A stretch of 5,785 nucleotides of DNA from Clostridia bacterium (lineage in GTDB: Bacteria > Bacillota_A > Clostridia > Oscillospirales > Acutalibacteraceae). The notes beneath the pieces were generated by a model that was not told the DNA's origin, did not search any database, and saw only the letters and a program-made list of their open reading frames with translations. A program made the position numbers and the translations under genes. Of the stretch, positions 1 to 5,785 are shown in pieces. Within the stretch, counting starts at the first letter, position 1. Each line of letters opens with the position of its first letter. The DNA is taken from the NCBI GenBank assembly GCA_017423885.1, contig JAFPCJ010000085.1, forward strand, positions 1-5,785, given 5' to 3'.

Positions 1-2178
1 CGATGCCATTCCTCTGATATCAAGCTCGCCCGAAACCTCGCGCTGTGCTCGGGACATCATACCCGTGACACGGCGTGTTTTTTTGATCTCGGTAGACTCG
101 CTACCCTTTTTGAGTCTTAACTCCGAAAGCGATACCCACATTTTTATAGAGCCTGACATAACATAGACGCGTTTGCCCTTTTCATCGGTATCAAGAACGG
201 TAGCGTCTCTGCCGAAGGAGCTGACCACTACTATATCGCCCTTTTGAGGCATTTTCGCAAGCTTTTCTCCGCTTGCCTGCGCCTTGGTTACAGGGTCCGC
301 GCTATCTTCCATCTCGCGCAAGGTCTTTTTATAGCCTGCGCGCGCCTTATCGAGCATTGAAGCAGCATTTTGAGCATTGAGAGTCTTTTTCATTTCCTCA
401 AGCTCATTTAAAAGCTGTGCCGAGCGCTCGCGTGCGCTCTCGATTATGCCTGCCGCCTTTTCGCGTGTCTCATTCATGACCTTTTCCTGCTTTATACGCA
501 GTTCATGCTCAAGCATATCGGATTTTTTCTTGATCGCTGACGCCTCGGCGCGAAGCTTTGCGGCATTCTCACGCTCTGCTTCAGCCTCTTGCCTTGCCTT
601 TTCAAGGCTTGCGACGACCCTTTCAAACCGAAGATCGTCTTCCGACACCTGCTCGCGCGCCATATCAATTACAGCAGTATCAAGACCAAGACGTTGAGAA
701 ATAGCAAATGCATTTGAGCGTCCCGGTACACCGATAACAAGACGGTAGGTCGGCTTAAGTGTTGCAACATCAAACTCACAGCTCGCATTCTCCACCCTTT
801 CGGTATCAAGCGCATAGGATTTAAGCTCGGCGTAATGAGTAGTGGCTACCGTCTTGACCTTGCGGCGTGCAAGCTCAATGAGAATAGCCTTGGCAAGCGC
901 CGCACCCTCTATAGGATCGGTACCTGCACAAAGCTCGTCGAAAAGCACCAATGAACGGTCATTACAATTATTCAATATCGAGATTATGTTAACCATGTGC
1001 GACGAGAAGGTAGAAAGGCTCTGCGCTATGCTCTGCTCGTCACCGATATCGGCAAATATCATATCAAATACCGAAATCTCGCTGTTATCGTCTGCAGGAA
1101 TCATCAGTCCGCACATTGCCATGAGCGACAAAAGTCCGACCGTTTTAAGTGTAACGGTCTTGCCGCCCGTATTCGGACCTGTAATTATAAGGGTATCGTA
1201 TTCGCCGCCCAATGTAACAGTTATCGGCACTACCTGCTTTGCATTTATGAGCGGATGACGCGCGCGCTTCAAATAAACATAGCCGCGCTCATTAAGCTTC
1301 GGAACAACTGCGCGCATCTTATAGGCAAGTCTTGCCTTGGCGAAGATAAGATCAAGCGAAACAAGCGCATTGTAAGAATACTTTATACTGTCGGCAAACT
1401 CTGCCGCATCCGCCGAAAGCTCGGCTAATATCCGCGCTATCTCCTCTTGCTCGCGCACCTTCAGCACGCGTATCTCATTATTGGTCTCAACTACCGACAT
1501 AGGCTCAATAAACATAGTAGAGCCTGAAGCAGAGGTATCGTGAACTATGCCCTTGATTTCGTTACGGTATTCGCTTTTTACGGGGACAACAAATCTGCCG
1601 TCCCTTTGAGTTACAATAGCTTCCTGCAGGTATTTTGCCGTATTAGAGCGAATTATGCGTTCAAGATCCTCGCGTATCTTTGAGGAACGCGATGCGATCT
1701 TTCGGCGAAGCTCACTTAAAAGTGATGAAGCATTGTCGTTAAGCTCCTCTTCATTTTTTATGGCAAAGGTTATCTTTTCTTCAAGATATTTATTGGGATT
1801 AAGCGCAGAAAAGAGATACTCTATTGAGGTGTCACCCACCGCACTGCAATCTCCACGCCATGCCTTTACGGAGCGGATAGTTCGCAAAACCTCCGCAATA
1901 TCAAGCAGTTCTCTTATAGAAAGCGAGGCACCTACTGCAGCGCGCGCAAGAGCAGACGCCACGTTTACTGCCGAGCCGAAAGCAGGAGCAGAATACGAAG
2001 CGATAAGGCGGTATGCATCATCGGTATTTTTAAGCAATTCCTTTACTCTTACAAGCTCGCTCGCAGGTTCTATCAATAAAGCCTCCTGCTTGGCATCCTC
2101 CATAGATGCTTCTTGGCTTAAAAGCTGCAGAACGCTGTTCAGTTCAAGTTTTTTTGTATATTTATCGATCTTTCCCAT
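1..2178 (-). CDS. mutS2: MutS2 family ATPase/endonuclease, 3' end cut by window edge
   Basis: The frame is open for 726 codons from an ATG at 2178 to the window edge, against a usual length of about 780-790 residues. Residues 1-320 form the MutS2 core, including the MFIEP and VVETNNEI motifs. The ABC-type ATPase has Walker A GPNTGGKT (334-341), Walker B with D414-E415 in FDELCAGTDP, and the downstream motif TTHYAEL. A charged, probably coiled-coil stretch follows (about 513-630), then a KOW-like segment from about 646 (KGDIVVVSSFGR). The last visible residues, LDIRGMAS (719-726), are the start of the C-terminal Smr nuclease domain, which otherwise lies outside. There is no MutS mismatch-recognition domain, which separates it from MutS1. 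Known for the family: suppression of recombination and, in Bacillus, action on collided ribosomes. The oddity is C417, where family members usually have Gly. It sits 8 bases after recO and is probably translationally coupled to it. Confidence 0.97.
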   Translation of the reverse strand, partial: MGKIDKYTKKLELNSVLQLLSQEASMEDAKQEALLIEPASELVRVKELLKNTDDAYRLIASYSAPAFGSAVNVASALARAAVGASLSIRELLDIAEVLRTIRSVKAWRGDCSAVGDTSIEYLFSALNPNKYLEEKITFAIKNEEELNDNASSLLSELRRKIASRSSKIREDLERIIRSNTAKYLQEAIVTQRDGRFVVPVKSEYRNEIKGIVHDTSASGSTMFIEPMSVVETNNEIRVLKVREQEEIARILAELSADAAEFADSIKYSYNALVSLDLIFAKARLAYKMRAVVPKLNERGYVYLKRARHPLINAKQVVPITVTLGGEYDTLIITGPNTGGKTVTLKTVGLLSLMAMCGLMIPADDNSEISVFDMIFADIGDEQSIAQSLSTFSSHMVNIISILNNCNDRSLVLFDELCAGTDPIEGAALAKAILIELARRKVKTVATTHYAELKSYALDTERVENASCEFDVATLKPTYRLVIGVPGRSNAFAISQRLGLDTAVIDMAREQVSEDDLRFERVVASLEKARQEAEAERENAAKLRAEASAIKKKSDMLEHELRIKQEKVMNETREKAAGIIESARERSAQLLNELEEMKKTLNAQNAASMLDKARAGYKKTLREMEDSADPVTKAQASGEKLAKMPQKGDIVVVSSFGRDATVLDTDEKGKRVYVMSGSIKMWVSLSELRLKKGSESTEIKKTRRVTGMMSRAQREVSGELDIRGMAS

Positions 2179-2183
2179 ATATA

Positions 2184-2188
2184 CTCCT
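2184..2188 (-). promoter_or_regulatory. Ribosome-binding site of mutS2 overlapping the recO stop
   Basis: AGGAG lies 5 bases before the mutS2 ATG. Its first two bases are the last two of the recO TAG stop codon (2187-2189). Ribosomes finishing recO therefore cover the mutS2 initiation site, which suggests coupled translation. It also supports the ATG at 2178 as the mutS2 start. Confidence 0.85.
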
Positions 2189-2936
2189 ATTTTGGAAAAT
2201 ATAATGTATTATAAAAATTAAGCGTATTGTAGGTGTGCTCGGTCTGAACGGTGACATATCTTCCCGTAATATCCGAAAGGCGGTGCGCCGCTTCGTCAGG
2301 TACAGTAAAGGAATAAAGCGAACCGAATTTTGAAAACACGATATGGCGCATTGCGCTCAAAACCGTAGGCTCAAGCGGTACGGTAAGCTCGCCGCTCGTT
2401 TTACAGTCCTTACAGTAAAGCCGACCGTCACGCAGACCGAAAAACATAATGTCATCCTCAAATTTACCGCAGCCCTCGCATGCCACAAGGCTTGGACTGT
2501 AGCCTGCAAGCACCGCCATGCGAAGCTCGGTTATAGCCTTTATAAGCGAAGGCTCCCGATTTTCAACCACAAGAAAATGAAGTGAATTGAGAATCAGGCG
2601 CAGATATTCTTCGGATGCCACCTGTGCAGGCACGATGAATGAAGCAAGCTCGCAAAAATATTGCGCAAGGGTCAGTCTTACAACATCAGCCCCTGCGCCG
2701 AAAAAAATCTTAATGGGCGAAGCCTCTGCTACCCTGTATGTATCATTCTTTTTGTGCAAAGTAAAAGAGGAGTATGCAAGCAGTCCTGTTGCCGCTCCTT
2801 TTTTACTTTTAATACTCTTGGCGCCTGCCGCATACGCGCGGATAACACCCATTTCACGCGTAAGGAGAGTTATAAGGCGGTCGCTCTCTCCTATCGACGT
2901 CTCCCGTATTACAAGCGCCTCGGTCGTAAACCGCAC
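2187..2936 (-). CDS. recO: DNA repair protein RecO
   Basis: RecO is the recombination mediator of the RecFOR pathway: it binds single-stranded DNA and SSB, anneals strands and helps load RecA. From the chosen GTG at 2936 the protein is 249 residues, normal for the family. The N-terminal OB-fold begins FTTEALVIRETSIGESDRL and includes TREMGVIRAYAAGAK. The helical C-terminal part carries a four-cysteine zinc site at C153, C156, C175 and C178 (CEGC and CKDC). A GTG five codons upstream (2951) is also in frame, directly after an in-frame TAA. I prefer 2936 because GAGGGGAG lies 5 bases before it and because the N-terminus then matches the length of Bacillus RecO before the conserved IVLR-like motif. 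The C-terminus holds a short imperfect repeat (YNTLNF, YNTLYF). The yqzL-like frame overlaps its first 83 bases. Confidence 0.95.
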   Translation of the reverse strand: MRFTTEALVIRETSIGESDRLITLLTREMGVIRAYAAGAKSIKSKKGAATGLLAYSSFTLHKKNDTYRVAEASPIKIFFGAGADVVRLTLAQYFCELASFIVPAQVASEEYLRLILNSLHFLVVENREPSLIKAITELRMAVLAGYSPSLVACEGCGKFEDDIMFFGLRDGRLYCKDCKTSGELTVPLEPTVLSAMRHIVFSKFGSLYSFTVPDEAAHRLSDITGRYVTVQTEHTYNTLNFYNTLYFPK

Positions 2937-3045
2937 TGTTGCTCCCCTCACTTATCTCTCTTGACTTTTTTACGGCAGAGTATTTCAGATAATCTTCTAC
3001 CCTGCCGTAGCATAAAAATCGTTTCCAAAAAATTTCCTCGAGCAT
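2854..3045 (-). CDS. yqzL: YqzL-like small protein of unknown function
   Basis: This is a 63-codon frame from an ATG at 3045, with a good ribosome-binding site 8 bases upstream. The N-terminal part, with W7, F10, G14 and YLKY (19-22), follows the pattern of the short Bacillus YqzL protein (about 47 residues: an aromatic start, W-x2-F, a Gly, then a YL motif). YqzL sits at this same place between era and recO in Bacillus. The function is unknown; there is no signal peptide, membrane segment or known catalytic motif. From about residue 35 the sequence looks unlike a conserved protein, because it is read out of frame through the start of recO, overlapping it by 83 bases. The tail may be a real extension, or the gene may have lost its original stop. 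Identification rests on position plus a short motif, so it is moderate. Confidence 0.65.
   Translation of the reverse strand: MLEEIFWKRFLCYGRVEDYLKYSAVKKSREISEGSNSAVYDRGACNTGDVDRRERPPYNSPYA
2942..2949 (-). promoter_or_regulatory. Ribosome-binding site of recO
   Basis: GAGGGGAG followed by a 5-base spacer precedes the GTG at 2936. It lies downstream of the alternative GTG at 2951, so it can only serve the shorter start. The alternative has just a weaker AGAGAG upstream. The site lies inside the yqzL-like reading frame, so ribosomes translating that gene pass over it. Confidence 0.7.
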
Positions 3046-3053
3046 ATCATTTT

Positions 3054-3060
3054 CTCCCTT
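3054..3060 (-). promoter_or_regulatory. Ribosome-binding site of yqzL-like gene
   Basis: AAGGGAG lies 8 bases before the ATG at 3045. It supports translation of this small frame in its own right, rather than the region being only a recO leader. Confidence 0.65.
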
Positions 3061-3127
3061 TACAAAGTGACTCCTTTATAATTGTCCCCATGTTTTGAAA
3101 GAAATATAGTAGGTAATAAAAGTAAAA

Positions 3128-4051
3128 TTAATTTTGTCCCAGCCCAAAGGAGCGGATAAGTCCCTCGCGGTTTCTCCAATCCTCCTTGACCTTGACCCAA
3201 AGCTTTACCGATGCTCTGATTCCGTAAAAATTTTCAATCTCATGGCGCGCGTGCATGCCTATTTTTTTAAGCATATTGCCGCCCTTACCTATAATGATGC
3301 TCTTGTGAGATTCTCTCTCACAGTAAATTACAGCCTCAACCTCAACTATCGGCTCACCTGACGAAGTATCACGCTCAACGAAGCGCTCAATGTCAACGGC
3401 AATGCCGTGAGGCACCTCGCGCGAAAGATTGCGAAGCAGCTTCTCGCGTATCATTTCGGCTACCATGACCTTTTCGGGTTGGTCGGTCACTTCCTCATCA
3501 GGGAAGAAATGGGGGGAAGGCTTCGAATACTTCAAAAGCTGTTCTTTAAGTATTGCGACACCGTCCCCCGTTTTAGCCGAAAGCGGAATGACTGCATCAA
3601 AGGAATAATGCTGTGAATATGCCGAAATAAGCTCTAAAAGGTCTTCCTTTTGAGCGAGCAGATCAATTTTATTAAGCACAAGTATGCAAGGCAGTTTTTT
3701 TGCCTTGATATTTTCTATAAGCTGAAGCTCCGCCGGCGGTAAAGACTCGGTATCAAGCTTGAAAGAAGGCGCGGCATCAACTACAAGTACCGCCGCTTCA
3801 ACATCGCTTATTCCCTCGCCTACAGCCTTCATCATATTTTCGCCCAAGAGATTTCTCGGCTTATGAAAGCCGGGGGTATCTATGAAAACAAGCTGTGTTT
3901 CACCTTTAGTGAGAATACCCATTATTCTAGTCCGCGTGGTCTGCGGCTTGTCCGAAACGATTGCAACCTTTTGACCGAGCAGCTTATTCATAAGCGATGA
4001 TTTGCCGACGTTCGGTCTGCCGATAAGGGCAATAAAAGCAGATCTATCCAT
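3128..4051 (-). CDS. era: GTPase Era
   Basis: Era is an essential GTPase that binds the 3' end of 16S rRNA and checks late small-subunit assembly. From the ATG at 4051 it is 307 residues, typical for the family. The GTPase domain has G1 GRPNVGKS (11-18), the G2 region KPQTTR, G3 DTPG (58-61), G4 NKID (127-130) and G5 SAK (158-160). The C-terminal KH domain has the GKGG loop (255-258) and the family ending LWVKVKEDWRNR. A TTG at 4072 would add seven residues and overlap ybeY by 20 bases. I prefer the ATG, which lies one base after the ybeY TGA (TGATATG) and gives the usual short N-terminus. There is no clear ribosome-binding site for either start, so translation probably depends on reinitiation by ribosomes leaving ybeY. 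That would tie the amounts of the two rRNA-maturation factors together. Confidence 0.97.
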   Translation of the reverse strand: MDRSAFIALIGRPNVGKSSLMNKLLGQKVAIVSDKPQTTRTRIMGILTKGETQLVFIDTPGFHKPRNLLGENMMKAVGEGISDVEAAVLVVDAAPSFKLDTESLPPAELQLIENIKAKKLPCILVLNKIDLLAQKEDLLELISAYSQHYSFDAVIPLSAKTGDGVAILKEQLLKYSKPSPHFFPDEEVTDQPEKVMVAEMIREKLLRNLSREVPHGIAVDIERFVERDTSSGEPIVEVEAVIYCERESHKSIIIGKGGNMLKKIGMHARHEIENFYGIRASVKLWVKVKEDWRNREGLIRSFGLGQN

Positions 4052-4052
4052 A

Positions 4053-4535
4053 TCAGATTTTATTGATAGCAAGACCTAATTCGTCAAGTATCATTTCTTC
4101 CTTTTCTCTCATTATGGTCTGTTCAAGTCCGCCCTTTACATGGTCGTAGCCAAGCAAATGCAGTACTGAATGAACGGTAAGAAAAGCGATCTCACGCTCA
4201 AGACCGTGACCGTAAAGCTCGGCTTGGGCTACCGCATGTTCAACCGATATCATAACATCGCCCAGCATTTTTGCACCTGTTTCGGGGTTGGTATCATAAT
4301 TACCGTCCATCCCGAGAGGAAATGATAAAACATCCGTTGAATCGTCAATCTGACGGAACTGCTGATTTACTTTCTTTATCTCTTCATCATCCACTAAAGT
4401 GACCTCTATCTCGGCAGGCTCCTCAAAGCCTTCCTTTTTCAAGGTAGCGATACAAGCCTTACGGATAAGCAGACGCGTACCCGTAGGAAGCTTTATCTTC
4501 TTTTGACGATCCGAAATATTTACCTTAACTCCCAT
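4053..4535 (-). CDS. ybeY: Endoribonuclease YbeY (16S rRNA 3'-end maturation)
   Basis: YbeY is a zinc-dependent single-strand endoribonuclease needed for 16S rRNA 3'-end processing and ribosome quality control. The protein is 160 residues, full length for the family. It carries the metal-binding signature H122-x3-H126-x5-H132 within HSVLHLLGYDH, and the upstream conserved stretches LVDDEEIKKVN, STDVLSFP and LGDVMIS. The ATG at 4535 is preceded by AAAGGA with a 10-base spacer. It lies 40 bases after phoH and one base before era. PhoH/YbeZ and Era are both reported partners of YbeY in other bacteria, so the gene order matches a functional unit. Bacillus carries pgpH between phoH and this gene; there is none here. 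Confidence 0.97.
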   Translation of the reverse strand: MGVKVNISDRQKKIKLPTGTRLLIRKACIATLKKEGFEEPAEIEVTLVDDEEIKKVNQQFRQIDDSTDVLSFPLGMDGNYDTNPETGAKMLGDVMISVEHAVAQAELYGHGLEREIAFLTVHSVLHLLGYDHVKGGLEQTIMREKEEMILDELGLAINKI

Positions 4536-4575
4536 ATTTTACCATTCCTTTCTTTTTAGGAGATCGAATATTATC

Positions 4576-5538
4576 TCACGGCTTATTTGAAGCCGCTTTT
4601 TCATAAGCTTTTATTATTTCCTGAATAAGATGGTGACGGACAACATCCTTTGCCGTAAGCTGAACGGTTGCGATATCGTTTATTCCCTTTAGTATTCTCA
4701 CAGCCTCGATAAGACCTGATTTTTTACCCGAGGGAAGATCGATCTGCGTAACGTCACCCGTGACCACCGCCTTGGAATTGAAGCCGAGGCGGGTCAAAAA
4801 CATCTTCATTTGCTCGCCTGTTGTATTTTGTGCTTCGTCAAGGATTATAAAGCTGTCATCAAGTGTTCTGCCGCGCATATACGCAAGCGGAGCTACCTCA
4901 ATATCACCGCGCTCCTGACACTTTTGGAAGTTTTCAGCTCCAAGCATATCAAACAGCGCATCATACAGCGGACGCAAGTATGGGTCAACCTTTTGTTGCA
5001 GATCTCCCGGCAAAAAGCCGAGGCTCTCGCCCGCTTCAACGGCAGGACGCGTAAGCACTATTCGGTTTACCTTTTTTGCCCTGAATGCCTGCACGGCAAG
5101 GGCTACCGCAAGATAAGTCTTACCCGTACCCGCAGGTCCCACACCGATAGTAACGGTATTATCGCGAATGGCTTCTATATATTTACGCTGACCCAACGTC
5201 TTCGGCTTTACAGGTCTGCCCTTTGAGGTGATACAAATACAATCGGCATCGGTAAGCGCAGATATTTTACTGTCCTCGCCATCCTCTACCATATTGATAA
5301 CATAATCGATATTTTGCTGATCGATCTGTTCGCCCTTTGCGATAAGACTTAAAAGACAGCCTATCGCCCTGCAGGTCTTGGTAACAGCAAGAGTCTCACC
5401 TCTCACCTTTACACTGCTGCCGTGCGAAAGGATCTGAACAGAATATTCCTTTTCAAGCTTTTTCATGTTCTCATCAAAATTCCCGAAAAGACCGACAAGA
5501 TGCTCTATGCGTTCAATATCAACCGTTTGCTCGTACAA
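4576..5538 (-). CDS. phoH: PhoH family ATPase (YbeZ-type)
   Basis: This is a 320-residue cytoplasmic P-loop ATPase with the usual two-part layout: an N-terminal KH-like RNA-binding region (about 10-90, with GLFGN, ILSHGSSVKVRGE) and a RecA/SF1-like ATPase domain. Seen directly: LGQRKYIEAI (115-124), Walker A GPAGTGKT (134-141), LTRPAVEAGE, GFLPGDL, Walker B IILDEAQN (231-238), the TGD sensor (260-262) and VVRHHLIQ near the end. The start is a TTG at 5538; no ATG or GTG lies upstream in frame, and GGTGGGA sits 9-10 bases before it. The family, called YbeZ in E. coli, is linked to YbeY, rRNA processing and RNA helicase-like activity; the exact substrate is unsettled. It is the first gene after a strong promoter and appears to head the operon. 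Confidence 0.96.
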   Translation of the reverse strand: MYEQTVDIERIEHLVGLFGNFDENMKKLEKEYSVQILSHGSSVKVRGETLAVTKTCRAIGCLLSLIAKGEQIDQQNIDYVINMVEDGEDSKISALTDADCICITSKGRPVKPKTLGQRKYIEAIRDNTVTIGVGPAGTGKTYLAVALAVQAFRAKKVNRIVLTRPAVEAGESLGFLPGDLQQKVDPYLRPLYDALFDMLGAENFQKCQERGDIEVAPLAYMRGRTLDDSFIILDEAQNTTGEQMKMFLTRLGFNSKAVVTGDVTQIDLPSGKKSGLIEAVRILKGINDIATVQLTAKDVVRHHLIQEIIKAYEKAASNKP

Positions 5539-5546
5539 AAAAAATA

Positions 5547-5553
5547 TCCCACC
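5547..5553 (-). promoter_or_regulatory. Ribosome-binding site of phoH
   Basis: GGTGGGA precedes the TTG start; the GGTGGG core ends 9 bases before it. The spacer is nearly all T: eight Ts at 5537-5544 run into the start codon itself. The site is a fair rather than perfect SD match and, together with the absence of ATG, decides for the TTG start. Confidence 0.6.
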
Positions 5554-5572
5554 AATTTTATCTATTTCTTAT

Positions 5573-5600
5573 ATTATACCATATTATATCAAAAAGTCAA
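5573..5600 (-). promoter_or_regulatory. Sigma-A-type promoter upstream of phoH
   Basis: The -35 box TTGACT (5595-5600) matches consensus at five of six bases. A 16-base spacer separates it from a perfect -10 box TATAAT (5573-5578), which is preceded by an extended -10 TG (5580-5581). Transcription should start near 5566, giving a leader of about 28 bases before phoH. The -35 box contains the TGA stop codon of the upstream yqfD-like gene. A second TATAAT at 5583-5588 is too close to this -35 to be used with it. This promoter probably drives phoH through mutS2. Confidence 0.85.
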
Positions 5601-5785
5601 TTTGAACCGTCTATTAAAATTTTCTGAAATTGTGCTATGTTTTCTTTGGCAGTTACCACAAATGTCAAGGTCAATTCTTTTTCCGTTCGGCTGTATTCCT
5701 GACTTTTGATCTCATACTCAATTTTTCCGAGCTTTTCAAGCTGCATTTCAGCATCAGTAAGCAGTTGCTCCTTTACCTCTTGCTC
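5597..5785 (-). CDS. yqfD: C-terminal end of a YqfD-like sporulation protein, 5' end outside window
   Basis: An open frame enters from the window edge and runs 62 codons to a TGA at 5597-5599, inside the phoH promoter. The visible residues resemble the soluble C-terminal tail of YqfD: a charged EQEVKEQLL helix, alternating strands (KLGKIEYEIKSQEY, KELTLTFVV) and a TAKENIAQFQKILIDG ending, like the E-N-I-A and xxPIxxG ending I recall for Bacillus YqfD. YqfD is a membrane-anchored protein of about 400 residues, expressed in the mother cell under sigma-E in Bacillus and found directly upstream of phoH there. The N-terminal and membrane parts are not visible. The call rests on this short tail and on gene order; the coding frame itself is well supported. 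Confidence 0.75.
   Translation of the reverse strand, partial: EQEVKEQLLTDAEMQLEKLGKIEYEIKSQEYSRTEKELTLTFVVTAKENIAQFQKILIDGSN

Noticed and set aside
377..1428. Three plus-strand open frames of 106-143 codons
   Set aside because: All are antisense to mutS2 ATPase and coiled-coil coding sequence, overlap each other, and show low-complexity Ser/Ala or Arg/Cys composition.
1655..2221. Plus-strand open frame of 188 codons, rich in Ser, Arg and Ala
   Set aside because: It lies antisense to the well-supported N-terminal region of mutS2. The Ser-rich composition is typical of a reverse-complement shadow, and no domain is recognisable.
3047..3091. Minus-strand mini-frame of 14 codons ending TGATATG at the yqzL start
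   Set aside because: It has no ribosome-binding site before its ATG. It is in frame with era only beyond the era stop, and the resemblance to the ybeY/era TGATATG junction could be chance.
4052..4072. Upstream TTG start for era, adding seven residues
   Set aside because: It has no ribosome-binding site, overlaps ybeY and gives an N-terminus with no family support. The ATG at 4051 fits coupling to the ybeY stop.
4810..5226. Plus-strand open frame of 138 codons opposite phoH
   Set aside because: It mirrors the conserved PhoH ATPase motifs on the other strand and has no recognisable protein signature.
5583..5588. Second TATAAT box upstream of phoH
   Set aside because: It is only 6 bases from the TTGACT, and no acceptable -35 lies 16-18 bases upstream of it.
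5422..5709. Plus-strand open frame of 95 codons across the phoH start and promoter
   Set aside because: It covers the phoH N-terminus, the promoter and the yqfD-like tail in antisense. Its hydrophobic middle comes from the AT-rich promoter region.

Overview
This window looks like a stretch of chromosome from a spore-forming-lineage Firmicute, most likely a Clostridia (Ruminococcaceae/Oscillospirales-like) organism. The reasons are the conserved Gram-positive gene order, the strong purine-rich Shine-Dalgarno (SD) sites, the use of TTG and GTG starts, an AT-rich sigma-A-type promoter, and a YqfD-type sporulation gene at one edge. The lineage below Firmicutes is inferred from gene order and protein flavour, not from a search.

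Every gene I can support is on the minus strand, so transcription runs from the right end to the left. In order: the C-terminal 62 codons of a yqfD-like sporulation gene (5597-5785, cut by the window edge); a near-consensus promoter (5573-5600) whose -35 box overlaps the yqfD stop codon; phoH (5538-4576); ybeY (4535-4053); era (4051-3128); a small yqzL-like gene (3045-2854); recO (2936-2187); and mutS2 (2178-1, cut by the window edge at the start of its Smr domain). No internal terminator is visible. Genes are separated by 1 to 82 bases or overlap, so phoH to mutS2 reads as one operon.

The genes share a theme. PhoH (YbeZ family), YbeY and Era all act on 16S rRNA 3'-end maturation and small-subunit assembly. 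MutS2 is a MutS-family ATPase with KOW-like and Smr domains, now known in Bacillus as a factor acting on collided ribosomes and formerly annotated as an anti-recombinase. RecO is the RecFOR recombination mediator. YqzL is a small protein of unknown function that commonly sits between era and recO.

No new biological system is evident. This is a conserved housekeeping locus with no mobile elements, CRISPR array, RNA gene or intergenic stretch over 100 bases. The points worth a second look are architectural: the promoter fused to the yqfD stop, the compact gene order relative to Bacillus, the long yqzL/recO overlap, the recO stop fused to the mutS2 ribosome-binding site, and a Cys in place of the usual Gly beside the MutS2 Walker B acidic pair.
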